DNA from: Synanceia verrucosa
Taxonomy: Eukaryota; Chordata; Actinopteri; Perciformes; Synanceiidae
Direction: 5' to 3'
Length of the DNA stretch: 64,000 nucleotides
Assembly: GCA_029721515.1 (NCBI GenBank)
Contig: CM056570.1
Location: 415,001 to 479,000 of the forward strand
The stretch's first letter is position 1; each line of letters starts with the position of its first letter. The position numbers and the translations under genes were made by a program. The notes beneath the pieces were generated by a model that saw only the letters and a program-made list of their open reading frames with translations, searched no databases and had not been told where the DNA came from. This document shows positions 27,101 to 42,240 of the stretch, in pieces.

Positions 27101-30100
27101 CTACTACTACTGATACTACTACTACTGATACTACTACTACTGATACTACTACTACTGATACTGATACTACTACTACTGATACTACTGATACTACTACTAC
27201 TGATACTGATAGTACTATTACAGATACTACTGATACTACTACTACTGATACAACTACTGATACTACTACTACTGATACAACTACTGATACTACTACTACT
27301 GATACTGATAGTACTATTACTGATACTACTACTACTGATACAACTACTGATACTACTACTACTACTGATACAACTACTACTACTGATACTACTGATACTA
27401 CTACTACTGATACCACTGATACTACTACTGCTATTGATACTACTGCTGGTAATAATATTGCTTCTACTTCCTGGTTTCTCTCCCAGACGTTGTGATTGGT
27501 TAATATTGCCTCTACTTCCTGGTTTCTCTCCCAGACGTTGTGATTGGTTAATATTGCCTCTACTTCCTGGTTTCTCTCCCAGACGTTGTGATTGGTTAAT
27601 ATTGCCTCTACTTCCTGGTTTCCAGATGAGCTCCACTCGTGGGTCTGCAGGCTGATGGAGGACGCTGGTATGGATGATCAGACGTTCCTCACTGTGGACT
27701 CCTCGTCTCGTCCTGTCCTGCCTCGGTACGACGTCCAGACCGCCGCCCTCATCATCGTCACCATGAAGCTTGTCTTCGGCCTGGACGACCACGCTGAATG
27801 GTGATTTTAATTTGTTTCTTTCTCTCTCATCCACTCTGGTCCTTTATGTACTCGTTTAGCAGTTTGACATAATAATAATAATAATAATAATAGTAATAAT
27901 GATGATGATTGATAAAGTCATGCTTTTCCTGCATTTGTTGAAGTGATTTAGTGAACTTTGTCTTTAGGGATTTATCCAATGAAGCAGGTGACCAGGATGA
28001 CACAGGTGAGAAGACACAGCCCTGTTAATGAAGTTTATGAAAGAGACGGAAAGAGGTTTAAGTCAAGTCTTTTCTCTAGTTATCTATCGGTGTAACCATT
28101 TAATCAGTACAAATAAAAACAGGACTGAAAGTGAGCTCCAGTCTGTTTGACAGGAGCTGTGTTCAGCCTGAGGAGGTGGTTCAGGCTGCTGGAAGCTGCA
28201 CTGATCAGAGGTCAGCTGAGGAGAAGACAGGACGCCGCCAGGTGAGTCCTGAACACTGGGACACCTGGACAGCCTCCACTCCTCTGCTTCGAGTGGAGCT
28301 GATATCAATAAGTATGAAGGTGTATGTTTGTAATAGCTGTTTCCAGTGAGCTGCTTCTGAATATTGTTTCTGATTTGATCATTTATTGAAAAAATGAAGC
28401 TTCAAATTTTTCAGACTGCTTCTCCTTAATGATTAAATGAAAACTGATCATTTTCATCACCAGTGTATCAGGAAGTGTTTCTTAATATTTAGTACTTGTG
28501 TCCCTCAGGAAACAGTGGACGGCTCAGAAACCTCTGTACTCAGACAGAAAGCTGAAGTGGTCGGTGATGAAGAAGAAAAGTAAGATCTGAACTCTGAAGT
28601 GACAGGTCTGTGCAGAACATGATGGACACTATCTCAGATGTTCTGCTGTTTCCAGGAACAGCAGAGCAGATCCAGATCTGTTTTCAGAAGCTGACTTCTC
28701 AGCCGGCGGACGTCGAGCTCGTCGCTCCGTCCAGCTTCCGGTTCTGTTGGGGGGACGAGGACGGGTCAGATGGACCCAGTCTGAACCATCAGAGTCTGGG
28801 TGGAGTTACCACCCTGAAGGACGGCGTCTGGACTCTACGCAACTCAACGTACTGGAGGCCGGTGTTCAGATCCAGGAAGTACGACCTTTGACCCTGCAGA
28901 CATGAACTTAGTTCAGCCTCCACTTCATTGAGCCTCTGAGAAATGATCAGTGTTACCATAGAGACAGGGAGGTCACCTGTCCTGGCTAATACCTGTGGTC
29001 AGAGCTTTGTTGCTATGGGAACGGTCTGTTTGAATCAGCTAGCTGTCCAGTATATTTCGCTAACTATTCACCTGATTAGCCATTAGTTTGTAGCTACTAT
29101 TGATTCACTTCCAGCTGTTAATAACATTTCTGGATTCTTGTTTGATGTTCTTAAATTTTGAATGACCTCAGTGATCCTGTTTTCCTTTCTGTTTATTGTT
29201 GGTGTTTTTCCCCTCTTCTTTCCTCTTCTAAAGTGTCTTATTTCTCCCATAATGCATTGCATCTCAACATCTTTGTCAGCCTCACATTAGTCTATGGCTA
29301 CGTTTATATGATGACGGTCTGAACAGAAGACGCAAAAGTGGCGTCGCGTTTTCACTTTTTATTCTGCGTTTAGACGAGTGTTTTTGGGAGGAAATGTGCC
29401 GCCATGTCTGCACATCGTGACGGATGCTTCTCTGTTCAGTGATACTGTCTGTGCAGATTCTCCACATTTGATGGAAAGACTCCTGTGTGTTCATTAGAGC
29501 TGCCAGAGCTGCATGCCAATAATCCCACATGTTTGTGTATTGTTTTTTGTTTTGTTGACATGTTTATCTATTTCCCTGTACTGGCACACATGTATGTGAC
29601 GTAAACGCCTACACGACGTGAGCACATCTGAGCAGAGTTTTGCGTCTTGGGCAGTGTAGACGGAAACATTTCTTTTTCATTTCTTTGTGTTAGTAAACGA
29701 AAGGCACTTCCGATAAAGTAGTTTTTACCCTTCTCGTGTAAACAGGGCCTATTATTCTGTTCTGTTTAGTCACAGAGAAGATGGATAGATTGAAATGTCA
29801 ATAGTAAGTTTGTTTTCTGATAAAGACGTTTAAATTTATGCCCTGCACTCTTCCTCCTCTCCCTCCTCCTCCTCCACCTCCTCCTCCTCCTCCTCCTCCT
29901 CTCCCTCCTCCTCCTCTCCCTCCTCCTCCTCCTCTCCCTCCTCCTCCTCCTCCTCCTCCACCTCCTCCTCTCCCTCCTCCTCCTCCTCCTCCTCCTCCTC
30001 TCCCTCCTCCTCCTCCTCTCCCTCCTCCTCCTCCTCCACCTCCTCCTCTCCCTCCTCCTCCTCCTCCTCTCCCTCTCCCTCCTCCACCACCTCCTCCTCC

Positions 30101-30326
30101 TCCTCCTCCTCCTCCTCCCTGCAGGATGTGCAGTCATGTTTACTCACAGCTGGAGGATCGGCTTCCCCAGATGTTCGTCTGGCTGCTGCATCTCTTCTGC
30201 TTCCTGCTGGACGTGAAGCCGGCGTATCTGATGGAGGAGGTGCTGAAGGTAGAGAGGCGAGTTGTTGGCAGGTCCAGAACCAGAACCAGAGCTCAGCAGA
30301 GACAGGAAGTTGGAGAAACGAGATGA
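21033..30326 (+). CDS. taf1b: TAF1B, RNA polymerase I SL1/TIF-IB subunit, 5' end missing in gap
   Basis: TAF1B is the TFIIB-like subunit of the SL1 factor at rDNA promoters and acts in the nucleolus. Exons in phase: 21126-21223, 21889-21981, 22374-22464, 23325-23496, 23606-23705, 23789-23936, 27626-27800, 27968-28005, 28154-28241, 28509-28579, 28656-28878 and 30125-30326. They give about 498 residues; the human protein has 588. Family landmarks in order: VCEGFQFILRNQAEAL, YLQKSRQAF, LTLSDLLRLVNEGHVPYVNA, MKLYGKD, YDVQTAALIIVTMKLVFGLDD, LRNSTYW and LLHLFCFLLDVKPAYLMEEV. A 41-bp piece just after the gap (21033-21073, donor GT at 21074) joins in phase and is probably the end of the previous exon. 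The N-terminal zinc ribbon is lost in the gap. The last exon ends in a short basic tail. Confidence 0.94.
21299..21835. repeat. 50-bp minisatellite in a taf1b intron
   Basis: About ten copies of a T-rich unit of about 50 bp, whose constant parts are GAAGACGTTGTTG, a run of TTTTATTTTCTTTTATTTTT and AATTCAATTTAAATT. The AATTTAAATT block is palindromic. The array ends about 50 bp before the next exon, so its T-rich units lie in the region of that exon's branch point and pyrimidine tract. Confidence 0.9.
22465..23324. other. taf1b intron without notable repeats
   Basis: Unique-looking intronic DNA. Nothing beyond splice sites is recognised. Confidence 0.5.
23938..27440. repeat. GATACTACT / GATACCACT trinucleotide-based satellite in a taf1b intron
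   Basis: 3.5 kb of triplets TAC/CAC/ACT with GAT inserted every 2-7 triplets. The left (23,938-24,280) and right (26,940-27,440) ends use T (GATACTACTACT), while the 2.6-kb centre uses C (GATACCACTACC). Frame-shifting slips such as GGATACC and GATTACC are common in the centre and rare at the ends. The open frames rich in T/D or in V/S on the two strands are repeat artefacts. Confidence 0.95.
27452..27625. repeat. 48-bp tandem duplication carrying copies of a taf1b 3' splice site
   Basis: Three and a half copies of a 48-bp unit containing ATTGCCTCTACTTCCTGG followed by TTTCTCTCCCAG. The last partial copy supplies the real pyrimidine tract and the acceptor AG at 27624-27625. Acceptor-like AGs in the other copies are at 27485-27486, 27533-27534 and 27581-27582. 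Confidence 0.93.
29285..29755. mobile_element. possible degenerate DNA-transposon remnant in the last taf1b intron
   Basis: The left end near 29,293 (GGCTACGTTTATATGA) and the reverse complement of the right end near 29,750 (GGCCCTGTTTACACGA) are imperfectly inverted. The interior has several TAAACG/CGTTTA-type motifs (GTAAACGCCTACACGACG). No clear target duplication is found. A non-autonomous element fits, but weakly. Confidence 0.35.
29851..30121. repeat. (TCC)n tract fused to the taf1b last-exon acceptor
   Basis: About 270 bp of CTC/TCC triplets with CTCCCTC and CCACC interruptions, running directly into CTGCAG at the acceptor of the last taf1b exon (30125). It serves as a greatly expanded pyrimidine tract. 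Reading frames through it (poly-P, poly-E, poly-R) are artefacts; one continues into the true last exon. Confidence 0.95.
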
Positions 30327-32799
30327 CAAACCCTCTAAGGAGAGTCGGCTGTTTGTTTAGAACTTCATCTTCAGGTTAGAGTCTGAAAATCAAATCATGT
30401 TTTCAGGCTCCATTCCGGCCGGATGTGACTGAACTGATCATGTGACCAGGTGTCACCCATATTTCCCATGTTTTTTTTTTATGAACTGGGTGGCCTAACC
30501 CTAACCCAATCAGAGATGATTTGGCCATCATCTGATTGATTGCACTGTTTCATTCTAAGTTTTTTCAGCTAAAATCATCTCTGTTTGCGTTTTGTCTCAG
30601 TTTCTCGTGGCAGAAAAAAAAGAACTATCTAAAGACTGAAACAAAGAAAGAGGAGCTGCAGTGATGAGATGCGACCAGCCGAGGAAACACCCTGTTACTG
30701 TCACTGTTATATAATAGACACACTATCACAATAATAACATGACTACAGCATATTCATAGTCATGGCTTCTTTAATAATCATGATAATTGCAGCACATAAT
30801 GTTGTTATAATAATAATAATAATAATGATAATACCATTAACTATAGCATTGACTACAGGTACTATAGTATAATAGTAATAATAATTATTATATATATCTT
30901 CTATGAATGCTACAATAATACTCAGTATTAGAGCACATACTATATGTGCTATAATAATATATAATAATAGCTAACAGGGATGATGGTTAGTAGTTACTGA
31001 TTTGTCTCCAAACATTTCTGATAATACTTCATCAGAGGGACATTATATTAAATCATCATCTTATTCTTAATAAAACGTGGAATCATGTATTTTCACGGTA
31101 ATCCTCCAGCATACAGTGTCAGTACTAGTACTACACGGCTGTACTGCAGAGTACTTCTACTGTGTACCGTCAGAGTAAAACTAGCAGCTTTAAAGTCGAT
31201 CGGGGTAAAAATGTAAATGAGGCCTTCAGGGTTCGTCTGAGGACACGGTAAAAATAAATGTGTGTGGAATCTACGAGCCGCATGCGAACGCAGCACGTTG
31301 CCGAGGTGACGGGAGGTGACGGCTGCTCACTGTAGTATCGTCATGGCAACAGCTGCAGTACATCAGTGAGGATGTCCTCGTCTGACCCAAACGTCTCGTC
31401 TGTGTGAAGCCGACGCTCTAATTCTTCTTATTTTTTTATTTCAACTTCAGTTCTGTCTTTTTATTTTTCAGTTTAGTGTTTTTTTTTGTTTTTATGTCAT
31501 CTCTGACTGAGATAAAACTGGTTCCCTGAATTAACCTGAGAGAGCAGCACAAAGGGAACAAAGAGATTCATTTAAAGTCATCTTAAATGGGCCCAGAAAC
31601 AAATCAACCATTTTAAGGCCTCATTTAAGAAATATTTCAGATAATACAAAGGCAATAAACACTGCTCTGCTCCGATCTTTTACTGCAGTAAAAGTACTAA
31701 TACTACACTGAGAATACTCCATTACGAGTAAAAGTGACTGAAGTAAAACGTAAGTATTATCAAGAGATTCTGGGCCTTTAGGTTCGCCAAACAGTACAAA
31801 AGGATGTTTCCTGTTTGTGTCTGACAGGAAGTGGTCGTCAGTCAGGTCAGCTGTTTGAGCCTTAGGTCAAAGGTCAACCTCCAGGTCTGGACAGTGAAGA
31901 GCTGTTTGCATCAAAGTTCATGAAAATATTGTCTTTTTCAATGTTTGGTTGGACTTAGCTCCGCCCTCTAGTTTCAGCTCTGGTTCCAAAAGAAACCAAG
32001 ATGGCGATGGGAAATTTTCAACATAAAATCCTTTTTGATTGTATTTGTGAATTTAATGAACTCTCTCTAGTTGTGGACAGGAAGTGTTGTCTGATATTTC
32101 ACTGAGCGAAACTCCCTTCAGTACAAATTTATTCATTTACAGTTTTGAAATACTTGTACTTGAGTATTTTCATTTTATTTTACTTTATGCTTCTATTTCA
32201 ATACAGTTAAAAATAAGCTAATAATAGTAATTGAAAAGAAACATAAAATACAGTAAATATTACTGCTGTAATAATCTGTGAGTATAATATACAATTATGT
32301 AACAGCAACAAAAACAGATTTTGGCATATTTAGGAATAATTAACAACATTAATATTCATATTGTAACATTACTCATAAATTCAAGTTTGTTTGCTTAGAA
32401 ATATGAAAAAAAATAAACTTTTTAAAAAAGCAGGTCAAGTAATAAAACAAAAGTTTTGTTTGGGTCGTAGATATTTCACAGCACAGTAAGGAGGTATTGA
32501 TCTGCTATTGATGACACTAAAGAGAGGCTATGGCCATATTTAAGATTTATTTTTTGAATCTAAATTGGTTCAGGTTTTACTGTTTTCCTCTCAGAGCGCT
32601 TGCTGCACCGCCCTGCTCGTCCTGGACGGGTGGAGTCACACTGACCTACATTCCTCTGCCCCCCCCACCATCATACACACTGTATGTATATACATTCAGT
32701 TCAGACTCAGAGAGGGTGAGGTCATTTCTGTTTGCTTTGGAGGGAAGTCTGCTGCTCTGAGTTCAGCCTGGTAGACCAGAACAACTGGAGACTAAATAT
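30327..32799. other. taf1b 3' flank and intergenic DNA, no gene seen
   Basis: No further exon is recognised. There is an ATA/TAATA-rich stretch at about 30,700-30,970 and AGTACT/AGTAAAAGTACT themes near 31,110-31,170 and 31,680-31,760. No polyadenylation signal can be firmly assigned to taf1b; AATAAAA near 31,070 is one candidate. Confidence 0.5.
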
Positions 32800-33448
32800 A
32801 GGACTTAAGATAAGAGGTCAGGAACTAAAGGGAACTAAACTTCAGGGACTAAAGTCAGGACCTGAAGTAAGGGAACTAAAGTCAAGAATTAAAGTTAGAG
32901 AACTAAAGTAAGGGAACTAAAGTCAAGAATTACAGTTAGAGAACTAAAGTAAGGGAACTAAAGTCAAGAATTAAAGTTAGAGAACTAAAGTAAGGGAACT
33001 AAAGTCAAGAATTAAAGTTAGAGAACTAAAGTAAGGGAACTAAAGTTAAGAATTAAAGTTAGAGAACTAAAGTAAGGGAACTAAACTTTAGCAACTAAAG
33101 TGAGGACCTGAAGTAAGGGAACTAAAGTCAAGAATTAAAGTTAGAGAACTAAAGTCAAGAATTACAGTTAGAGAACTAAAGTAAGGGAACTAAAGTCAAG
33201 AATTAAAGTTAGAGAACTAAAGTAAGGGAACTAAAGTCAAGAATTAAAGTTAGAGAACTAAAGTAAGGGAACTAAAGTCAAGAATTACAGTTAGAGAACT
33301 AAAGTAAGGGAACTAAAGTCAAGAATTAAAGTTAGAGAACTAAAGTAAGGGAACTAAAGTTAAGAATTAAAGTTAGAGAACTAAAGTAAGGGAACTAAAC
33401 TTTAGGAACTAAAGTGAGGACCTGAAGTAAGGGAACTAAAGTCAAGAA
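32800..33448. repeat. 41-bp minisatellite
   Basis: About 15 copies of a unit of about 41 bp combining GAACTAAAGTAAGGGAACT and AAAGTCAAGAATTAAAGTTA. A longer block (about 280-330 bp, marked by a CTTTAG/GAACTAAAGTGAGGACC segment) recurs. The right end is interrupted by the MITE at 33452. Confidence 0.92.
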
Positions 33449-33451
33449 TTA

Positions 33452-34138
33452 GGTCGCTTTCACACTGTCCTCCTTTGGTCCGCTTTAAACGGACCAGAGT
33501 TCGTTTCCTCAGATAGTCCGCTTCGTTTGGGCAGGTGTGAAAGCTCATATGAACTCTGGTCCGCTTGAAAACAGGTCTCGGTTCGTTTGCTGGTGAAGCC
33601 TGGTGTGGTTCGTATGCAGTGTGAAAGCTCACTGGACCAAACACAGGACCAAGTACCCGGGGCATGTACAGCAAGTACAGCGCACACTCCAGAGCACAAC
33701 AAACAAGCAGTGACCACCGTTAGCTAGCTTAAATTCACAATTTGACATATTTGAACAAAATTAATCACAACTACCAACAGTCACAGTCCTGAAACTCTGT
33801 GTTGATGTGTCGTCACATGTTATATTGTCAAAGTTAGAAAATTAACAGCTTCAGTCCCTGACGAACTATGTTCGCATTAGTGACGGTTGCGTTCACTAGT
33901 ATGTAGGTAGGCAGTGCAAACGTTGTAGCGTTCCCTCAAATAATGCAAGGAAGCATCAGTCCGCTCTGTTTGTAGTCTGTGACGTTACATAGCTGACTGT
34001 GGACACTCTGAAAGTTTGGTGCAGTTCAGGAATTGCAGTGTGAAAGCGGAACCGAACCAAGTGATAAATGCAACAATGTTGCAACTTTCACACCTAACCG
34101 AGCGAACCGAGTCTGCTCGGTTAGGTGTGAAAGCGACC
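33452..34138. mobile_element. Harbinger-like MITE with TTA target duplication
   Basis: A 687-bp element bounded by perfect 14-bp inverted ends, GGTCGCTTTCACAC on the left and GTGTGAAAGCGACC on the right, flanked by TTA (33449-33451 and 34139-34141). Both ends also fold on themselves: GGTCCGCTTTAAACGGACC near the left end and a CACCTAACCGAGC arm pair near the right end. No transposase frame is present. A 3-bp TTA duplication is typical of PIF/Harbinger elements, so that class is inferred. Confidence 0.8.
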
Positions 34139-34141
34139 TTA

Positions 34142-34377
34142 GAGACTAGATTCAGGGAACTAAACTGTGGGGCGACACTCTTCAGCTCTTGTTAAGTCTG
34201 GATCAGTTTTACGGCACAAATTAAACCAGGTAAAACTTGATCAGACGGAGTTTATCTGCTCCTCTGCTGGGAATCTCCTCCAGTTTACCTGGAATGACCG
34301 GTCCAGATCAGGTGTTACTGTTACCATAGCAACAGCAGCTTCAGGCACCCCTAGCTGTAGTGTGAAACAAACCAAAG

Positions 34378-34412
<35 letters not shown>

Positions 34413-34997
34413 GGTCTAGAAGGAGGAGTGACCCTTGACCCCTGCAGTCACTCAGACTATAAATAAACTATATAAACTATAAAATAAACTATGCATATAT
34501 ATAGATATATATAGATATAGATATATACACACATATAGAAATACCTACATTCATCCACCATTTTTATTTGGATTTCATTTTGAAAAGTGGACACACGTAA
34601 AGATGAGAAGCTGCTGGACAATTGGAGAAAAATTCATCACATAGGCACATGGTTAGCATGAAGTTAGCATACATGCTGATGATGGGCTGTATGTTTATGT
34701 TGATCATTTTCACGAAAAGTGAACAGAACATTTCTATTTATCAGCTGACAGTTTTCAGGCAGGAAACAGAAACTGACAGCTTAAACTTCTCAGACAGAAA
34801 AGATTCTCAGATGATGAAAAAAAAGTCTGAATAAAATGTTATCTATCCCATAATGCACTGCGGCATCAGCTCCAGACTGCTCTCTGCCTGGAAACCATTT
34901 TTTTTTTTTTTTTTTTTTTTTTTACATTCAGACTGTTTTCCTTTTTTTATTTCACCTCATTGAACCTGAACATGAGCATGAACTCAAGTCACCCTGC
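34142..34997. other. intergenic with simple repeats
   Basis: A (GT)n run lies at about 34,379-34,410, an ATATAG-rich stretch at 34,490-34,530, and a poly-T run of about 26 at 34,898-34,923. No exon recognised. Confidence 0.55.
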
Positions 34998-35236
34998 AGA
35001 GTCCTGCTGCTGCACACTGGACCTGGACCAGACTGAACCAGGACCAGGACCAGACTGAACCAGGACCAGGACCAGACTGAACCAGGCTGACCCAGGACTA
35101 GACTGGACCAGGACCAGGCTGAACCAGGACCAGACTGAACCAGGCTGACCCAGGACTAGACTGGACCAGGAGCAGGACCAGGCTGACCCAGGACTAGACT
35201 GGACCAGGACCAGGCTGAACCAGGACCAGAGAGAAA
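34998..35236. repeat. GACCAGGACCAG / GCTGAACCAG minisatellite
   Basis: About 240 bp of short units GGACCAG, ACTGAACCAG and GGCTGACCCAGGACTAG in a larger repeated order of about 60 bp. The minus-strand frame across it is repeat-derived. Confidence 0.88.
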
Positions 35237-36140
35237 GGTGCTGTGAGGACTCTTCCACTGTTTCTGCTTCACTAACAGTTGGGAATGAAATGAGCTCTTT
35301 GTCTCAGACAGGATGACGATTCAGCACCTCCACCTCCCTCCACCATCATCATCCTCCCTCAGGATGATGATGGTTCTGCAGCTCAAAGGTTCACATGCAG
35401 CCACAACAAAGAAGAACCGGAGTGAGGAAGGAGGAGGGGGAGGTGCTGGTAGCCCCGCCCTGGAGCCCTCCACTGGGGGAGAAGACAATAAGAGCTGCAG
35501 CATCCAGATCCTGATCCAGATCCACATCCTGATCCTTCCTTTGTCTCTTTTTGAATCTTCATGAGTCAGATGATATAATATATGCATATGTTAATCAGAT
35601 TCTTATTATAATATATTATTATATTGCATTATATATTCTTCTAATATTAATATTTGCTATTATTGAGGAAAGTAAGCCAACATGCACATTTGAGAAGTCA
35701 TCAAAATTGTTTATAATACTTTGTTCTGATGTGATGGAGGGTGCTTTAATAACATCAAGATGTGTTTGTAATTACATTTCCAATAAATTATTAAACAGTG
35801 CGCACGGGTTAATATTTTAATATTTTATGCCACATAATAATATTTTGGGTGACTATGAGGTACCTTAAGGATGTTTGTTAGAAGTTTATTTGTCATTTCA
35901 TGCATGAAAACATCAAGATGTGTCTTCACAAATAGATTTCATATAATTGTAGTTCATATTTTCTGGGTTAACAGTTTTATGTTATATAATTATATTTTAT
36001 ATATATTTAAAGTCATTTCAAGCAGAACAAAAACATAAACACGTGTGTTTTTAAATATATTTCATGTAAATGATATAATTGTATGTATGTTATGTTTTCG
36101 TAGCTAGTACTTTGTGTATTTTTCTGAGTACTCTGCAGTA
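35237..36140. other. intergenic, AT-rich, no gene seen
   Basis: From about 35,570 to 36,100 the sequence is strongly AT-rich with repeated TATATAAT-type words. The transition to CpG-rich klf11 promoter DNA at about 36,150 is sharp. Confidence 0.5.
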
Positions 36141-36149
36141 CTTCACTCA

Positions 36150-36560
36150 TATGTGCCTGTCGAGCGCGTTCCCGCAGCCGGGACGCGCGCTCCCGCCTCG
36201 CGCCGTGTCTGCCTCCCCTTTCCCCCAGTTGGAGCGCGCTCCCGGGTTCACCGGGTTTACTCTGACACCGCTGACTCCCAGGCCACGCCCTCCGACAGCC
36301 ACGCACCCCGCGTCGCACCAATGGCGTCGCGGCCACGTACGGAGCACGCACCGCCTCGCCTCTGATTGGCTGCGGCTCGCTACACCTCAGCCTCTGATTG
36401 GCTGCGTGTTACCACCCGCCAGACGGCTCGCGATTTTGTTTCTGTGTTTTTTTTTCCTTTTTTTCCTGCTCCGCTCAGCTAAAGCTCCTCACTGCTTCTC
36501 TCTCCGCTCCGGACTCCGCTTGATTTTCTTCATATTTAACAGGTTTTTGCTCCTCTTCCT
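36150..36560 (+). promoter_or_regulatory. klf11 CpG-rich promoter and 5' UTR
   Basis: A CpG-dense block between AT-rich flanks. It has a CCAAT box at 36318-36322 and inverted CCAAT boxes (ATTGG) at 36365-36369 and 36397-36401, followed by a pyrimidine-rich 5' UTR. No TATA box is seen. Typical of a CpG-island promoter. Confidence 0.7.
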
Positions 36561-36564
36561 CCTC

Positions 36565-40533
<3,969 letters not shown>

Positions 40534-41628
40534 TGGACTCAGAACCTGGTGGGTCAAAGGTCAAACTGTGACTCAATCAGCTCCATCAGGAGCTTCTTTT
40601 CTACAACTCAAACCAGGCGGGCTGCTGAGCTCCGGCTGCGTCTCCATCAACAATGTCGACTTAATCAGGTTACCATGGCAACAAGGCGGCGCTCGTATGC
40701 TTTTAATTCTGGTTTTGTTTTTTCAGAACCAGAACAGAAACAATCATTACACTCCAGAAGCCAAACTTTAGCATATTAGCATGCTAATAGGCTAACATGC
40801 TGATAGCTCACAACTCTGTCACTTATGTAATGCTTAGCTCATATCCATGCTATCGTACCAACTTCAATATGCTGATATCTGTACTATTAGCATGCCAATG
40901 TTAGCATGTAGCTTGGAAGAGGTGTTGAGCTACATCAGCTAACTGTATCACCATCATAGCTTCATGATGTGTTTCAGGGTAATTACTTTTTACTGGTTTA
41001 TTTTTGTTGTGATACTTCAGTGGGTAGTAGGTTAAACTGCCTCAGTGCCACAGTCATCCAGTGACTGAAGGAATTCACATCCAGATTTTCTGAGTTGAAG
41101 TTGACGAAGCCGGAGGACGAGTTTCCTGCTGATCTCAGGACATTTTATTCCCACAAACTCACCGGCGGAGGAAGAGGAGGAGGAGGAAGGCTGCTATTCA
41201 TCCACGGACAGAAACCAACAAAAACCTGACATTGCACTGGATTTTTTGAATCTCGCTTGTTTTTGTACTCTCTCTCCGTGAATAATCATGTTTACGTCAT
41301 GTGTAAATGTCATGTTTAGCAAAATGTATGCACTCTTTTTATTTACCAAAGCCTCTGTATCGTGCTTCTATTATTAGCCTAGTTCTGTCCGTCTGTGACT
41401 GTAAATACTGTAAATATATTGCTATCTATATGAATGTTATGTGTATTCCAATCTGCATTTATTGGCAGTACGAGTTATTGATATTTTAAACATGTCAGTG
41501 GACAGTATTCCTCACCGTCATACTACCTACTATCTTTGCTTTACACATTATAATGATTATTTAATGAACATTTGTTGAGGAAAAAGTGCTGTTTTTTATA
41601 GCTTGATTTGGCCCATAGTGTAGCCAGT

Positions 41629-41634
41629 AATAAA
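41629..41634 (+). terminator. candidate polyadenylation signal of klf11
   Basis: AATAAA about 1.1 kb past the klf11 stop. The 3' UTR between has many TAGCATGCTA/ATGCTAAC-type words at 40,770-40,910 and no further coding sequence. Confidence 0.55.
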
Positions 41635-41799
41635 ATACCTCGTCATTAAATGTATTCTTAATAATAATGGCTTATATCAGAATAATCCCATTTTTGAACA
41701 TTTGCCTGTAAGCAGTGCTGATGAAAATGGCTTTTATAATTAAAAAATACAATGGAAATACTTGTTTTTTTTAATTTCATCATTTATTTTTTTGTAATA

Positions 41800-41893
41800 A
41801 GTACTATTCAATTCAGATATATATATATATACACATACGTATAAAAATCTGAATTGAATAGTACTTTTACAAAAAGTACTATTCAATTCAGAT
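41800..41893. repeat. 19-bp inverted/direct repeat triplet
   Basis: AGTACTATTCAATTCAGAT occurs at 41800-41818, its exact reverse complement at 41847-41865, and the direct copy again at 41875-41893. The first spacer is (AT)n, and an AT/ATGTATAC-rich stretch follows to about 42,000. Either neighbouring pair can form a hairpin. Confidence 0.93.
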
Positions 41894-42119
41894 TTTTATA
41901 TGTATACATACATACATATATATATATGTATGTATGTATACATGTACATTCTATGGCATATATTCATATATGTATATATGTACATTAATATATATAAATT
42001 GACTGTATATTAATATATAAACACACCACACAGGAAGCTTGTGCTCGGTGACAGCGGTCCTGTTACATGTTTGTTACACAACTGGAGCTCCGACCTCTCT
42101 CTCCTCACACCACCCGGTA

Positions 42120-42240
42120 ACAGCGACCAGCCAATCAGAAGGCAAAACTCAGGGGGTGTGACCAATGACAGAGGACGACGTTGGGCCGAGAAATTTAAAG
42201 GGAAGCCTCATTGGCTGATGAGGTTCCCGCCCAGTTGCCT
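42120..42240 (+). promoter_or_regulatory. distal CCAAT/E2F-like cluster upstream of rrm2
   Basis: CCAAT at 42131-42135, inverted CCAAT (ATTGG) at 42210-42214 and an E2F-like TTCCCGCC at 42224-42231 lie within 100 bp. The cluster is about 0.8 kb before the rrm2 start codon and could be a second promoter or enhancer. Inferred from motifs only. Confidence 0.35.

Noticed and set aside
23807..27834. T/D-rich and V/S-rich frames
   Set aside because: Triplet repeat in a taf1b intron; the real exons at either end (23789-23936 and 27626-27800) follow the splice sites instead.
34167..34466. Plus-strand 99-codon frame
   Set aside because: Runs through a (GT)n microsatellite and shows no recognisable domain or splice structure.
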